A DNA stretch of 64,000 nucleotides from Camellia lanceoleosa (lineage: Eukaryota > Streptophyta > Magnoliopsida > Ericales > Theaceae). The stretch is taken from NCBI GenBank assembly GCA_025200525.1, contig CM045763.1, forward strand, positions 151,286,246 to 151,350,245, in the 5' to 3' direction. The position numbers and the translations under genes are program-made. Positions within the stretch are counted from its first letter, which is position 1. Every line of letters starts with the position of its first letter. A model generated the notes under the pieces. It searched no databases, was not told the origin of the DNA, and saw only the letters and a list, made by a program, of their open reading frames with translations. This document shows positions 48,401 through 60,354 of this stretch, in pieces.

Positions 48401-48642
48401 TCAGATATGGAGATCAATCCCATTTACATTGAGGTGTAATGTGATGCAATGCGATGCAATGTATGAAATGTATCAATGTAACACTTTTTTTAGATAAAAA
48501 AGTTTGTTTCATTTCTTCATCCCTTCAAGTACAAAGTTTTGAAGAAAACAAAAAAAAACTACGGCAGTACAAGGTACTAGAGCTACCAACCAAAAGAAGA
48601 AAATCAACAAAAAAGGAAAAGTAATAAAAATCTGGATCAGCA
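45461..48642 (+). other. Interior of the LARD without readable pol
   Basis: No reverse transcriptase or integrase motifs. A block at about 46800-46950 (AACGGGCGCCTTCGCAAAAG, then GGGATACGTAGGCAAC) looks like untranslated sequence seen in other Tat-type elements. A ~39-bp minisatellite with the core GGGGCAACTTTCCATTGCC lies at 47073-47180 in three copies. Confidence 0.5.
47073..47180. repeat. ~39-bp minisatellite, three copies
   Basis: AGGGGCAACTTTCCATTGCC-like cores start at about 47079, 47119 and 47157. Each contains a small inverted pair GGCAA/TTGCC. It lies in the LARD interior and is non-coding. Confidence 0.75.
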
Positions 48643-51600
48643 TCAGTAGTCTTGGGCCCGAGGGTCTGTCATCATCCTCTTCCTGAACGAAGGTCCAGGA
48701 GCATCGTCATCAGCACCACCATCTGAACCTGAGTCTGAGTCGTCTCTAGCCTCCTCCTCAGATGACTCGCCCTTTGTCTCTGTCTTGGACTCATCATCGT
48801 CATCATCTGGGATCGGCGCCCGAGAGCTACTCCCAACATGAGCGCACCCCGCCTTGGTGCGGGGATATACAGTGCCTCCTCGCCCTCCTCCTCGAGCGAG
48901 AATAGAAGGCCCAGCCGGAGCACCTCCTACAGCAGGAATCTGGAATGGGGCCTGAAAAGTACAAATAACAGACGCATCAGTATGCTACGCAAAGTAGAGT
49001 ATGGATATCAGTACAGAATACAGTGTATGAGTACAGTGTATGGATGCTGTGAACAGTGTGTCGGTACAGAATACGGTGTTTGAGTACAGTGTATGAATGT
49101 CGTAAATAATGCTGTGAACAGTCTGTGGGCTACAGTGTGTCAGATGTCGTGATGGCTGTATATCGGGTGTTGTGTTGACAGTGTGATGCATCAGATTATG
49201 TGAAACAGTTTATGTATGGTTTGAGACTGTGGTCAGAAGAACATACAGGAATGCCATAAATGGCCAGCAGGTCGAGGCTCTGCTGGAACATCCCTATCAC
49301 AGAGGCGGTCAGCTCCAGGGACTGGCGAGTGTACTCGGAAGAAGCCTGCAAAAGTGTTAGAAGCATAAGTATTCTGCGGAATATCAAATGAAATGAAATG
49401 ACAATGCAAGATGCAAAATGTAGTAGTACATACCAGAGGCAAGTCATAGAACCCGACTAACTCATGATCAGCCGGAGGAGGAGCGATGGGGATCTGGTAA
49501 GTCTCCCCACCCTGTCCTCGGCATGTCATCGTCGTGGGCAGTGCTGGCCAACTAACCCCCCGTCTCCTCCGAACTCCACTCCTACCGCGGACCCGAGCCG
49601 CCCTCGACGCTTTTGCTCCTGCTCCTGCCCTAGCCGCCGGCGCCGCTGGCCTCTCTCTCAGCTCGACGGCCACCTCTCAAGGGCCGCATGATGTAGGTCC
49701 GGACGTACTTTGCGTAGTTGCCCTCGCCTCTGTGACACTCTGCGCCCCAGCCAACAGTGTAGTCCCTCATATGCTCGAGGAAGAACCCCTCCGTATGCTT
49801 CATGTGGGCAGGTGGCGGACCCGGAACTATCTACTTCGGTAAACCTAGGGTCTGACGCAAGAAACGCTCACCCAGGTACCAAGCCCGACAGACCAGGCCC
49901 TCCAGCAAAATCCTGAGGCGGGCAGTCTCCTTAGCGCCCTCATAGCGATCTCTCACCTCAGCTGGCAATGGAGCCCAGGGCTGCCAGGTGATCTGTGAGT
50001 AATATGCAGTTTGTTATCTGTCTGCCATTGATAATACAGTGCAAAATGAAGCTTAAATAAACTCTAAAGTTGAACATACCTCCGCGGCAGTGATAGTGTC
50101 GAAGTAGCGGCGGAAGAAAATAAATGACTCCCGGGGTCTCCGTACGCATCTTACGTCGAAGTGATGGGAAAAGAGGACGCCGAGTGGGGTCTCCACATCG
50201 GGTACTGGTGCAAGCCTCGAGAAGTAGGCGTAGACCCACAACTACAGAGAAAATACCAGTATGCTTATCAGATAAAGCAGAATGCAGAATAAAGCAGAAA
50301 TGACAGAACCGTGTGTTGTGCAGAGTGTATAGTGTGTGCAGTGTACAGTCAGTGTAAAATAGAGTATATGCGTGTCATGTGTGTAGTATACAGTCAGTGT
50401 GAAGCAGACTACAGTGTGTGCAGTGAACAGAGTACAGAAAGTTTAAAGCATAAATGTAAAAAAGAGGAAGAAGATGTACCTCCCAAGCTCGCCAGTAGCC
50501 GCCGAGCAGCTGTCCGCTGAGGCGGGAAGAAGAACTCATGTAGCCATACAGTGTGGCCAAACCTGCGCCATCCCAATCGTAGCGGCGGATCCGCGTGACG
50601 TCCACCAGTGCACTCAACAGACAAAGGGGCACGGTGTTCGCCCGGTTGGCGAAGAGGGTCGTCCCCAGCAAAAACATGAGGAAGCCGCGCGTGTACTGCT
50701 CCACCTCCTCCTGAGTTATCTGCGCCTCCTGAGCCAAAGCTGGTTGAATCCTGAAGTGGTCTTCGAACCACGAATATCTGACGAACCCTGCCAGGGCGAG
50801 GGGTGGCTGAGTGCCAAGGAGGTACAGCTGGGCAGCGTCCCACTCGTCCATATCAGTATCAAAGGGGATCAGATCACCCCCTACCCCGATGTCGGTGAGC
50901 ATCGAGAAATCGAAGGGAGTCATCGTCATGTCTCCCGTGGCGGAGAAGTGGAAGGAGTTGGTGGTATCCCACCATCTCTCCACCAAAGCAGCGAGCAAAG
51001 GCCTGCACGTGGTGAGTCGGGAAAGTCCTCTGCAGAAGACGCTGAAGTCGGCCTGGTCAACGATGTGACAAACTGCGTCTGGCAGCTCCATGTACCACTC
51101 CCGGGCGGCTACATTCCCATACCCACGGCAGGTATGGAAATCCCCATGTATTCAAAAAACAACAGTTGCGAATCAATGTTTAAAGTACAGTTTTGAAGAG
51201 CATTCAGAACAGATATAACGTGTGTGCACATTTTCAGATTCAAAAAAACATCGGGTGCCGGTGTGCTCGTAGTGAACTATAGCATATGATGTGTCAATAT
51301 GTTGAGTGGTTCAGTACAGAAACGGCGTGTGTGCACGTTTTCAGATTCAAACAGACATAGGGTGCCGGTGCGCTCGCAGTGAATTACAGTGTATGATGTG
51401 CCGGGCTGTTTGAGTGATTCAGGGCAAGTGCAGTGTGTATGCGTGTGTTCCTATGCAAATAGATATCAGTGCAGATGTGTTCACAGTCAACTACATCATG
51501 TAGTATAATCAGTGTATCCAGATTAAATAGTTGAATACAGAATCGACTATGGCAGTTAGGTATTCTACTTTGCAGAAAATGAAACCGGGGAAAGAATGTA

Positions 51601-51784
51601 CGTCGGAGGCGCCGTAAGACAAATGTGACTCTGGCTCACGTAGTAGTAACTCGAGTGGCACGCCCCTCGCAAAGCTCCTGAACTGGTGCAGTCCGTCGGG
51701 GAGCAGCACATGAATCGCTGGTCTGTAGGCCTCCGGATCGAACGGCTGAATGTGAAGCGGCAGGGGCTCGACCTCGGGATCCAT
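48643..51784 (-). CDS. Antisense six-exon plant mobile domain (PMD) gene inside the LARD
   Basis: Exons on the minus strand: 51784-~51586 (starts MDPEVEPLPLHIQPFDPEAY), 51109-50480, 50241-50080, 49992-49434, 49345-49247 and 48951-48643 (ends RMMTDPRAQDY, stop). Introns after exon 2 have GT/AG borders and phase 0 at the 2-3 junction; exon 5 is exactly 33 codons. Exon 2 carries the PMD core (RWWDTTNSFHFSATGDMT, FDFSMLTDIGVGGD); exon 3 reads LWVYAYFSRLAP; exon 4 reads ITWQPWAPLPAEVR and WYLGERFLRQTLGLP. One TAG after LGLPK and one frameshift near 49680 interrupt exon 4. The last exon is acidic (DDDDDES). The exon 1 donor is uncertain. The gene is opposite to the element's own transcription. Function of transposon PMD proteins is not established; the product as read is truncated. 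Confidence 0.75.
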
Positions 51785-51786
51785 CT

Positions 51787-52560
51787 CGTGCTACGGGGGA
51801 GTCCTGCCCTGTGGAAGATCATCTGCCATGCCAAGAGCGGTGTGAAAATGGCCGGGAAAGTGGAAACCGGGTGAGAATACGAAAGTCAACCAAAAAGTCA
51901 ACCCCGAGAGGGCGGAAAATGGTCGGAAAAGTCAGAATGTGGAAAAGGTACGGGGATCGAGGAAAACTCGAGGGAAACAAGCCCCGAGTGGTGGAAATCG
52001 AAAACGAGACACCGAAATGAAGTTTCGTTCGGTTCAAAACGTTCGAAACGCGAAGGTATACGCGAAATGAACGACGAAACGGGGCCGAAAACACAAGAAA
52101 ACAGAAGAATAAAGAGAGAAAAATGCTCTAGAGAGAGAAGGAGAGAGTTTTCGAACAAGAGGATGTGAGAAAAATAGGGCTAGAGGCCTTATTTTACAAA
52201 ACCCGTGGCCAAAATGTCCAAATTGCCCCGACTCAGGCATTTTTGGCCGGTCGGCCACACTATTGGCCGGTCTGCCAAATATTTGGCCGATGGAAATTTG
52301 TGATGGCCGATGGACAGCCGATGACCTTTTTTGATGGCCGGTGGACGGCCGGTGACCTTCTAAACTGGTTTGTGAGCCTTTTACACCCTTGTTTGGGTCA
52401 TATGCGTGGTTTGGGGCCTTCATTGCTCAAGATAGTGCAAGACGGTGCATTTCCGAAGCTTAAACAGTCTCCGTTTTGACCTCGGACCGCGCCCTCGGCG
52501 TGCCATGCTCGAAAACGTGCGCGACGTATCCTTTTTGTATCCTTTTGTCTCCTGAGAGAT
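51787..52560. other. Region upstream of the antisense gene
   Basis: Non-coding, with GA-rich tracts (52105-52150) and a cluster of GGCCGGT/GGCCGAT motifs at 52243-52360 matching those in the LTRs. It is where the antisense gene's promoter should lie; I see no convincing TATA box. Minus-strand frames (52034-52423) are accidental. Confidence 0.4.
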
Positions 52561-52569
52561 TCGGAAGTC

Positions 52570-53830
52570 GTCCCACATGCATTACGCTACAACGCTTTGT
52601 CGTGAACGTGCGTTGAGTTATACGTCATTGTGCTTGCATTATCATGCATTTTCGCCACGGTTTGGCGAGACGTTAAATCCGCTTGGTCTGGCGAGACCTT
52701 AAATCCGCTCGGTTGAATTGTCATGCATCCCTCTCTCACATTGTTATGCGCGCACCTCGTGCATTGTAGCACACGTCATCCCTTGCATTGTTATGCACCT
52801 ACCGCGGTCTGGCGGGACCTTAAATATGCTCGGCTTGGCGTTCGTCATGCTCGGACGACTCCTGGAAAATTTTATCTTAAGTTACATTGTCATGCATCCC
52901 GAGCAACGCGCATTGTCGCGCATTCGTGTTAACATGCATTGTCATGCATTTCAAGCGGCGTGCGTGGTCGCGCTTTCAAGATCGTGTGCATTGTCGTGCA
53001 CATCAAAAGACGTGCGGTGTCGCGCATTCGCATCAACATGCATCATTTACATACATTTTCTTTGGTCTGGCAAGACCTTAAATACGCTCGGTCTAGGAGA
53101 CCTTAAATCCTCTGAGGGTGCAAGTCCTTCGGTGTTTGTTGTGCCCGAGCAACTTTTGGTAAGTTTCATTGTCGTGCATTTCAAGCAACTCGCGTCGTCG
53201 CACATTTGAGTTCACATGCATTATCATGCATTTCAAGCTATGCGCGTCGTCGCGCATTCGAGTTCACAAGCATTTCGAGCGACATGCGTGGTCACGCATT
53301 CAAGATCATATGCATTGTCATGCATATCGAAAGACGTGCGTTGTCATGCATTTGCATCATCATGCATCAACATGCATCATTTGCACTTTCAAAAAAAAAA
53401 ATAAAAAAATCATGCATTATCATGCATTTTCAAAAGAAAAAACAAAAAAAGAGAGCGACATGCATCGTCATGCATTTTCCCTTTCATGCATTGTCATGCA
53501 TTCATTTAAAAAAAAAAACAAAATAAAAAAAAAAAAACATGCATTGTCATGCATTTTCCCTTTCATGCATTTGTCATGCATTTCAAAAAAATCAAAAAAA
53601 AAAAAAAAAAAGCATTATCATGCATTTTCCCTTCATTTGCATCATCATGCATTCAAAAAAGCAAAAACAACAAAAAACAAACATGCATATGTCATGCATC
53701 ATTGTAAATAGTGTATCTGTCATGCATTTCATTGTAAATAGTGCATATGTCATGCATTTCCTTGTATATAGTGCATTTACATTCCATTGCATATTGTAAA
53801 TATTGCATTGTAGCTTGCATGCATTCACTG
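52570..53830. repeat. Dense CATGCA (RY-type) motif array
   Basis: At least 30 copies of CATGCA in about 1.2 kb, often as TCATGCATT pairs separated by short A-runs, densest at 53200-53830. RY/Sph motifs of this form are known binding sites of plant B3 factors of the LEC2/FUS3/ABI3 and VAL types. The + strand open frames here (52718-53799, Cys/His/Met-rich) are translations of the repeat, not a gene. Confidence 0.75.
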
Positions 53831-54335
53831 CATCACCTCCATCCACGGCTTGCGCCTTTCCTTGTTGAGCTTGGTCTGGTATGTGCCCATATTTTTCACG
53901 ACGAAGCACAGTTCTGCATGTGTACGCGCTTTGAGGGATGCGGCACCTTTTCTGTGTTAGACATGGCTTGTATGTGTACATGCCTTTCCTAGGCAAGATA
54001 CGGTTTGGCCGCAGGCCTTTTCCACTGCATCCATTGCATTCTCCCCAGCAGATTGCATTGTACATAGTTCGTCTTGCATGCATTCATTGCATCACTTTCA
54101 TCTATGGCTTGCGCCTTTCCCTGTTGAGCTTGGTCTGGTATGTGCCCATATCTTTCACGTCGAAGCACAGTTCTGTATGTGTACGTGCTTTGAGGGTTGC
54201 AGCACCTTTTCTGTGTTAGACATGGCTTGTATGTGTACATGCCTTTCCTAGGCAAGATACGGTTTGGCCCGCGCGCCATATCCATTGTATATATTACATT
54301 GTAGTGTAATTTTTGCATCCAGCATTAAGATCATG
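53814..54335. repeat. 259-bp tandem duplication in the LARD interior
   Basis: The block TTGCATGCATTCACTGCATC at about 53814 recurs at about 54073, including GTTGAGCTTGGTCTGGTATG and the AGACATGGCTTGTATGTGTA phrase. A partial third copy lies at 54412-54480. Confidence 0.85.
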
Positions 54336-55062
54336 TTCTTCCGTTAGCGGGTCATTTCCCCACTTATGTCATTCCACCCAATTACTTGTTCTTGTGTCCG
54401 TCTACATCACTCATAGTTCTGCATGTGTACGCGCTTTGAGGGTTGCGGCACCTTTTCTATGGTAGACGGACTTTGCATCTCCATCATCTCTATGACATTT
54501 GTGTGGTTTTGAACTGTTCATGATTTGATCATGTTTCAAATGCATTGCATATCATTTGCATTGTTTCGAATACATTGCATATCATTTGCATTGTTTATAC
54601 ATAGTTTTGTATATATTGCATTAGCATTTTGCATTCATTTTGCATTGTCATGCATGTTGCTAACAATATTGTACCTGTTAAGTTGCTTTCTTTTATAGGC
54701 ACGATATTGTATGTACGGTTCATTTGAGGCTGGTACAACCAGATGGACCGCACAGGTATTGTATTTTCCGAGTGAGACATATCGAGAATTGCATAGTTCT
54801 CTTACACCCTCTCTGCATTGTAGTGTAGTTTGGGGTACGCTAGCTTAAAATTGTTGCATTGTATGTGCATCGTTACAGCTTTCTTTGCATGATCATAAGT
54901 TATGCTCGACTTCTTGCATTGTCGGTTGCATTTTGCCCCTGCCTTCGGGCGCATATCTTTATTGTCTTGCATGCTTTGTCTAAGTCTTCGGCCTTGTCAA
55001 AAATGGGTTGTCTCTGGGCTTTGACACTCACTCCCGTCATTCTTATGACTTTCGAGTTCTGT
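54336..55062. other. 3' untranslated part of the LARD
   Basis: Non-coding, T-rich and rich in TTGCAT motifs, running to the polypurine tract. It includes a partial third copy of the 259-bp unit. Confidence 0.5.
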
Positions 55063-55064
55063 CA

Positions 55065-55076
55065 AAGAGGGGCAAC
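55065..55076 (+). promoter_or_regulatory. Polypurine tract of the LARD
   Basis: AAGAGGGGCAAC immediately precedes the right LTR (TGTAGACACC at 55077), the position where plus-strand synthesis is primed. Confidence 0.65.
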
Positions 55077-58000
55077 TGTAGACACCCCATTTTTGACCGT
55101 CCTCAAGACTTGGACTTCACTGTTGGAACACTGGGTGATTATCCATATTTGTGTTCATCTCGAGTTCTCGAAGGTCTCGGCTACGCGCCTTGCCTCAAGA
55201 TCTTCCGACTCGACTGTTTTGTGTTTGGTTTTGCACCAAACACTTGTGTTTTGCCATTGAGGGGCAGGGAATGGCTTGTGGGACATCTCCACACATCACC
55301 GGCCATGGCTAGAGGCCACCGGCCAGTGTTTTGTTGCCATCGGCCATATGTATGGCCGGTCGGCATTCTTTTTGGCCGATCAGCCATTTATTTTGTCAAA
55401 ATTGCATTTTTGGCTGGCCGACCACTGTTCATCTGCTTTTGCAGATATTTTTATGCCAGCTGTGCTAGCTGGCATACACTTTGCTCCCCTCTATACACGT
55501 GTATGGAGGGATCTCCCTCTTGACTAGCTTACTTGAGAAGCTTTACAAGAGAGGGCTCTATAAGAGGGAGCCTCTTCTCCCTCCATTAGGGTTAGACAAA
55601 AAAAGCCTGAGGAGCTCTGATATTAGGGTTAGGTCATAGTGTCTCTATCCTATCTCTATATTGCTCTCTCTCTTTTGCCTTGTGTGTGTTTTGTCTTAAT
55701 TTTGTGCACAGACACCTAGCTCTACACCTTCTCTTGGTTGCTGAGGGGCCAGAGGGTTGTTCTTGGTGTTCTTGACTGGTTTTGAGCTTTGAGGACCAGT
55801 TGGAGCATCATTCTTGAAGAGGGTCTACAAGGGTAACAATCTTACCGATTTTCCCCCATTTTTGCATAGCTTTTTAACCTATCTTGCAACTGTTTTTGAG
55901 CTTAGCATATAACATATAAAAGTTCTATTTTTGAGTGATTTAAATAGTTGGTTAAGGGTGTTTTAAGCTTTGGGGTTGTTTGACCCCTCTTAGGGCTTGT
56001 TTGGCCCCATTTTGTGCCATTTTGGTTGAGCTCCGGGACCACTTTGTTTGGGCCTCCTCACCACTGAAATCTTGAGGGATTTCAGTGGTGAGGATGATGC
56101 CTTGAGGTCCTAAGAAGGAGAGGGCCACTCCCTCTCCTTGTTGTCCTTGAAAAGGTCCATTTTTGCCTCATGTGTGAGCACCTAGTTTAGGTTCATGTTG
56201 GCCATGCCTTAACTGTTATTTGGTAGTATTTTGCCATGTATTACCTCTATTTCATGTTGGTTTGGACACACCTTGCATGCCTTGCATACATGTCTTGTAA
56301 TGCTATATTTTTGCTTTGACATGCTTTAGGTTTAGACCCTTGTTCTAGCATGATTTAGGCTTAGCTTTGTGAAGCTTTTGTGCTTGTTTTAGCATGTTAA
56401 AGTTCTATTTTTGGTTGCTTTGGTCGACCATGGCATGCTTAGTATAGCCTCTTTGCATTCTTGGCTTGTGAGCCTCAAGTGCATGGACCATGAGCATGCA
56501 TTACTTGCATTATTTCAGTGGTTTGGAACCATTTACCATGTTATTTCAGTCCTTATAACATGCCTGTATGCTTGCATTTGATGCTCCTTCAATGTGTTAA
56601 AAGGTTGTTGCCTTAGGCTCCATGAATGTGCCTCTTTGTATGCTTGCATATTTAGACCACTTAGATGCCATCTAGGTGCATCCTTAGCTTTGTTTAGGTC
56701 TGCATTGGACCTCTTTTAAGTCTCCTTAGCCTTGTGAGGCTTGGTTGACTTAGCCTTAGTTTAAGCCTCCTTGGCTTGCCTTAAGTACTTGGACCATTAC
56801 TGCATGTTTTGCTTGTTTTGATTAGTTGGTTTGGCACCTCTCTTTCATGCAATTTCAGAGCTTATAATGCATGCCATATATCCATGTTTAGCCTATTTTA
56901 AGTGTGCTTAGAAGTTGCTCTTTGTGCCTAAGTGATGGACCATGTTTACATGCATGCTTATATGTGCATTTGGCCTCATTTCCTTAGTTATTGGCCACTG
57001 TTTTGGGCCTAGTTAGGGCTGCCTAAATCAGTTTAAGACCCTCACTTTCATGTCATAGCATGCTTGCCTTGTGCATTGTTGCATGCTTGGCCTATTACGT
57101 GTTATTGCTTGCTTGAAATCATAATGCATTTAGCATGCATTTCCATGGTCAAGTCGCATTGCATTGTTGCTATGCTTAGTCCCCTTTACATGTTGTTGCA
57201 TGTTTGCTACTAGCATAGTTGTCACATGCCTTGTATGCTTGTTTGCATTGCCATGTTGCATGCTTAGTTAACATGCTCAGGTTGCATTGCATTGGCATGC
57301 ATGCTTTGACTCTTGACTATCCATGATTGAGGTTGAGCTCCTCACTTGTTTGTTTCTGTGCATTACATTTGATATCAAATGGCACACTTGGCTTCTTGGG
57401 CCATCACGCATCGAAATGCGCGATTGGTGGTCAGAGAATCGAGAACCATGTCCCTTTGAGTCACAAACATGATAGGGGATGTGTTGGTGCATACATTTGC
57501 TTGAAATGCCTTGCCATGCCATGTTTTGCCCTCTGCTGCTGTCAAAACAGGTTCTGCAGGAAGATTTGGCCGGTCGACTACACAGAGTGCCGATCGACCA
57601 AAAGTTTGTGGCCCATAGCTGCATTGGTGGCCGATGACCACCAAACCATGGCCGGTGATGATTCCCCTTGGCCGGTGGCATTCCCCAGCATCCAGAGAGT
57701 ATACCCTGAGACTTTGGCAGTCTTCAGAGGAGTAGAGTAGGGAAAACAGAGGCAGCTTGTGCATGGCAGTGGACTTCCGAGTAGAACCGAATGCGCGTGC
57801 ATTGGACCCTCTTCCCGAGGCTGCTTTTTACTGCTTTCTTAGATTAGTTAAGTTGCTTAACCAGTTTAATTGGTCTGTAATAATTAATTAGCTTATAGGT
57901 TAATTAATTGTGTTATTCTTTTGGTCCCTCCGAGTGAGGGCGAATTTATAATAAGCGTGGGTGCGTGTGTGCATGTCTTCCAACCCCCAATTCTTTCTCC

Positions 58001-58866
58001 CTTTTACTTACCTGCTTTGATGGTTAGTATTAGGGCACATTTAATTTAGCATACCTTATGCTGTGCATGTGTGCATCATTCATCAGTCTTGCATGCACCG
58101 GGCTCGGTGCATCATGCTAACTGCATAGTATTTCAATTCCAAGTTTGAATACGTGCATCGAGTTGCTGCATTTCATGTCATTCTTAAATAGCCGAGCCTA
58201 TTCTAGCGACATTTTGTATGCGATACATTAGTCACTTAACGTGAACTAGGATCATGCATGATTGCTAATTAGTTCATTGTTTTGGCACGGAGTACGATGT
58301 AAGTATTTATGCTTTAGCATCTCGCATGAGTGTGAATGTTAACATGACAGCATGCTTACCATGTGGCTATGTGCTTATGTGATATTACTGCCTGAATGCC
58401 TGTGGGTGAAGGTTGGATTGTTTGAGTTGGAACAACTCGTTGAAATCCGTGCTTTAGCCTACTTGCGAGTAGCAAATTTCAAATTGTTTTTCAAACAAAC
58501 GGATACGCAATGCTTCGTTCCAAATTAGGCAATCTAGTCTATACTTTTGTGTTGTGCGCATCACATAGTAAGATTAGCTAATTAACCGGAATAAGAACAC
58601 ATAACGTTTTCAAAACTAGATATCATGGTTAGTAGAGGCCGATCTTCAGATCGGGGGAGAGGGGGTGCTCATAGCTGATCTTCCCCAATCGTACCCAAGT
58701 TCCCGAGCCAAGGCAACTTTGGTGGTAACGGACATGTGGCCTTTGGCAACGAGTCAGGGTTTCCTAAATTCCCCCAAAATAAAATATGTAGGTGGCAACT
58801 CTGTATCTGGCAAAGCAGTCCATGTTTGGCACTTCTTTTCTAAAAATCTGTTTTTTCTCAAAACGA
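55077..58866 (+). mobile_element. 3' LTR of the LARD, truncated
   Basis: Co-linear with 39881-43665 of the left LTR. It stops at CTCAAAACGA, where similarity ends abruptly, leaving out about 92 bp (the final TTTGCCGG...GTCTACA). Because the right end is missing, the LARD's target duplication cannot be tested. Confidence 0.85.
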
Positions 58867-58889
58867 GAGAGAGTTAATGGTTCCCACAT

Positions 58890-59150
58890 TTTAAATTTGG
58901 ATAAATTACTAATAAGTTTTAAAAAAAAGTTGAAAATTAATTACTTTTTTTAAGAATTTTTTTAAACTGTCACTAAAACTTATAATTAATAACATTTTTG
59001 TAAAAAAAAAATTTAAACTGTGGTTAAAAATTAACAATTAGTGACGTATATTAAAAGTGTTTGATAAAAAATATCATTAATTATCATAGGACATATTGGA
59101 CAATAAGTTCATCTATTAGGACTTACACATAAGTTCCTCCTTTCATTTTT
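58890..59150. repeat. Repeat family R1, inverted copy
   Basis: Matches the NF-YA intron repeat at 2165-2600 in opposite orientation (AATAAGTTTTAAAA, then GTCACTAAAACTTATAATTAA, then TAGGACTTACACATAAGTTCC). Its presence directly after the truncated LTR suggests the truncation and this sequence are linked, for example by insertion then deletion. Confidence 0.55.
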
Positions 59151-59533
59151 ATTTTTTCTATATATATATATATATATATTTTTATATTTGAAGACATTCA
59201 AGTGCACCTTATACTTAATATAGACTTCAACACATGGTCACTAAATTAGTAAATAACATATAAAATTAAATTTCATTTTTAATAAGGCGGGTGCACGCCA
59301 GAGGCCCTACGTATTTCCAGTCAGGCAACTTGGGAGGGACGAAGACTGGCTGGTTTAGACGCCGCAATGAGTTGTAGCAGCAAGTCTATGCGTATGGGAA
59401 GAAAAATACCTAGGATCGGGAAGCACAATAGCCCCTTAGTCGTCGAAGCAGATCGCCCTGAAAGGACAGGGAACAACGAGGAGGTTCTCTGCGCCCGCGA
59501 TCGAGAATCCAGCCTGATGCGACGCCACGTCCG
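59151..59533. other. Short spacer and 5' remains of an antisense ORF
   Basis: AT-rich until about 59285, then GC-richer. A frame with MGRKIPRIGKHNSPLVV (59393-59535) reads in the same direction as the following ORF but is interrupted; it is likely part of the same decayed gene. Confidence 0.4.
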
Positions 59534-60158
59534 TTGAGTTTTGCGGTCTTTGTGAGGAATAGACCAATGACGGAGGCGGATTCTATCATTAAAGTCCCAA
59601 ATGTGGCAGTTGAGTTCGCTCGACAGATCTTTCTGCCGGAAGTCGTTAATGGTCGGACGACAAGATTTCGAAGTATTTCGAGACGACATACATGGGGCTG
59701 TGAAAGGACTATATACTACTTACGAAATCGGTATGCGTCTGGGGGAGGCACGACGTGAGAGTGAGAAAAAGGATGAAAGGAATCGCAGCATGGAGATTCG
59801 CGCAGAAAAGGCTGAGCGTGAGCTTCGGGAGCTGAAAAAAGCTCAAACGAGCGCGTCAGTGGCGGTCGGTCAATCTAAATTGGTCATTGAGGAGAGAGTG
59901 ACCCCACGGACCTCGGATTATGAAAAGGGGTTTCAGGACGGCCTGAAGGTTGGGATGGAGAAGACCAAACAAGACCTTGCCGAGGAGGTCTGCCGATGTG
60001 AAAATCGTGGATTTAAGCATGGTTGGATCAAGGCCCTTCAAAATGAGAAAGCTCTCGAAGCCGTGGGCATTGATTCGGCTTCACTCTTGTATCATCGTCA
60101 CTATTTACCCTATTCCGGTTTCGAAATTGAGAAGAGCGACGATGAGGGGGCCGAATAA
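59534..60158 (+). pseudogene. C-terminal part of a Tat antisense ORF (second copy type)
   Basis: Homologous in its tail to the ORF at 36736-38833: GFKHGWIKAL, then YSGFEIEKSDDEGAE against GFTHG-HKAL and ESDSDGES. The central part is E/K/R-rich, likely coiled coil. Two overlapping frames (59534-59758 and 59601-60158) imply a frameshift. It is placed antisense to the pol gene that ends at 61174, as in the left Tat element. Confidence 0.65.
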
Positions 60159-60354
60159 ATAGAACAAACCTCACGCCAAATGAATAGAACTTCTTTTTAT
60201 TTTTCGACGTTTGTATTTGATCTTGAAATGTTATATGCTTGGTTAAACGTATTATTTTAACTTAATGGCAAATTTTATGTTGCGTAGCGCGAATGTTTAA
60301 ACATGCATTGACCGGCCCGAATTAAGAGCAATTCTTCGTTAATATTTACTCGGC

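Larger units (their letters stand above)
39881..58866 (+). mobile_element. LARD-like Tat-type LTR retrotransposon
   Basis: Two long direct LTRs (39881-43757 and 55077-58866) enclose an 11.3-kb interior with a primer-binding site after the left LTR and a polypurine tract before the right LTR. Only gag-like relics are seen on the sense strand; I find no reverse transcriptase, RNase H or integrase. A multi-exon PMD gene lies antisense. The element therefore fits the large-retrotransposon-derivative (LARD) class. The LTRs differ by a few percent by eye. The right LTR lacks its last ~92 bp. Confidence 0.85.

Noticed and set aside
52718..53799. Several Cys/His/Met-rich frames in the RY array, looking like zinc fingers
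   Set aside because: Cys and His come from translation of TGCAT/CATGCA repeats; spacing does not follow any zinc-finger pattern.
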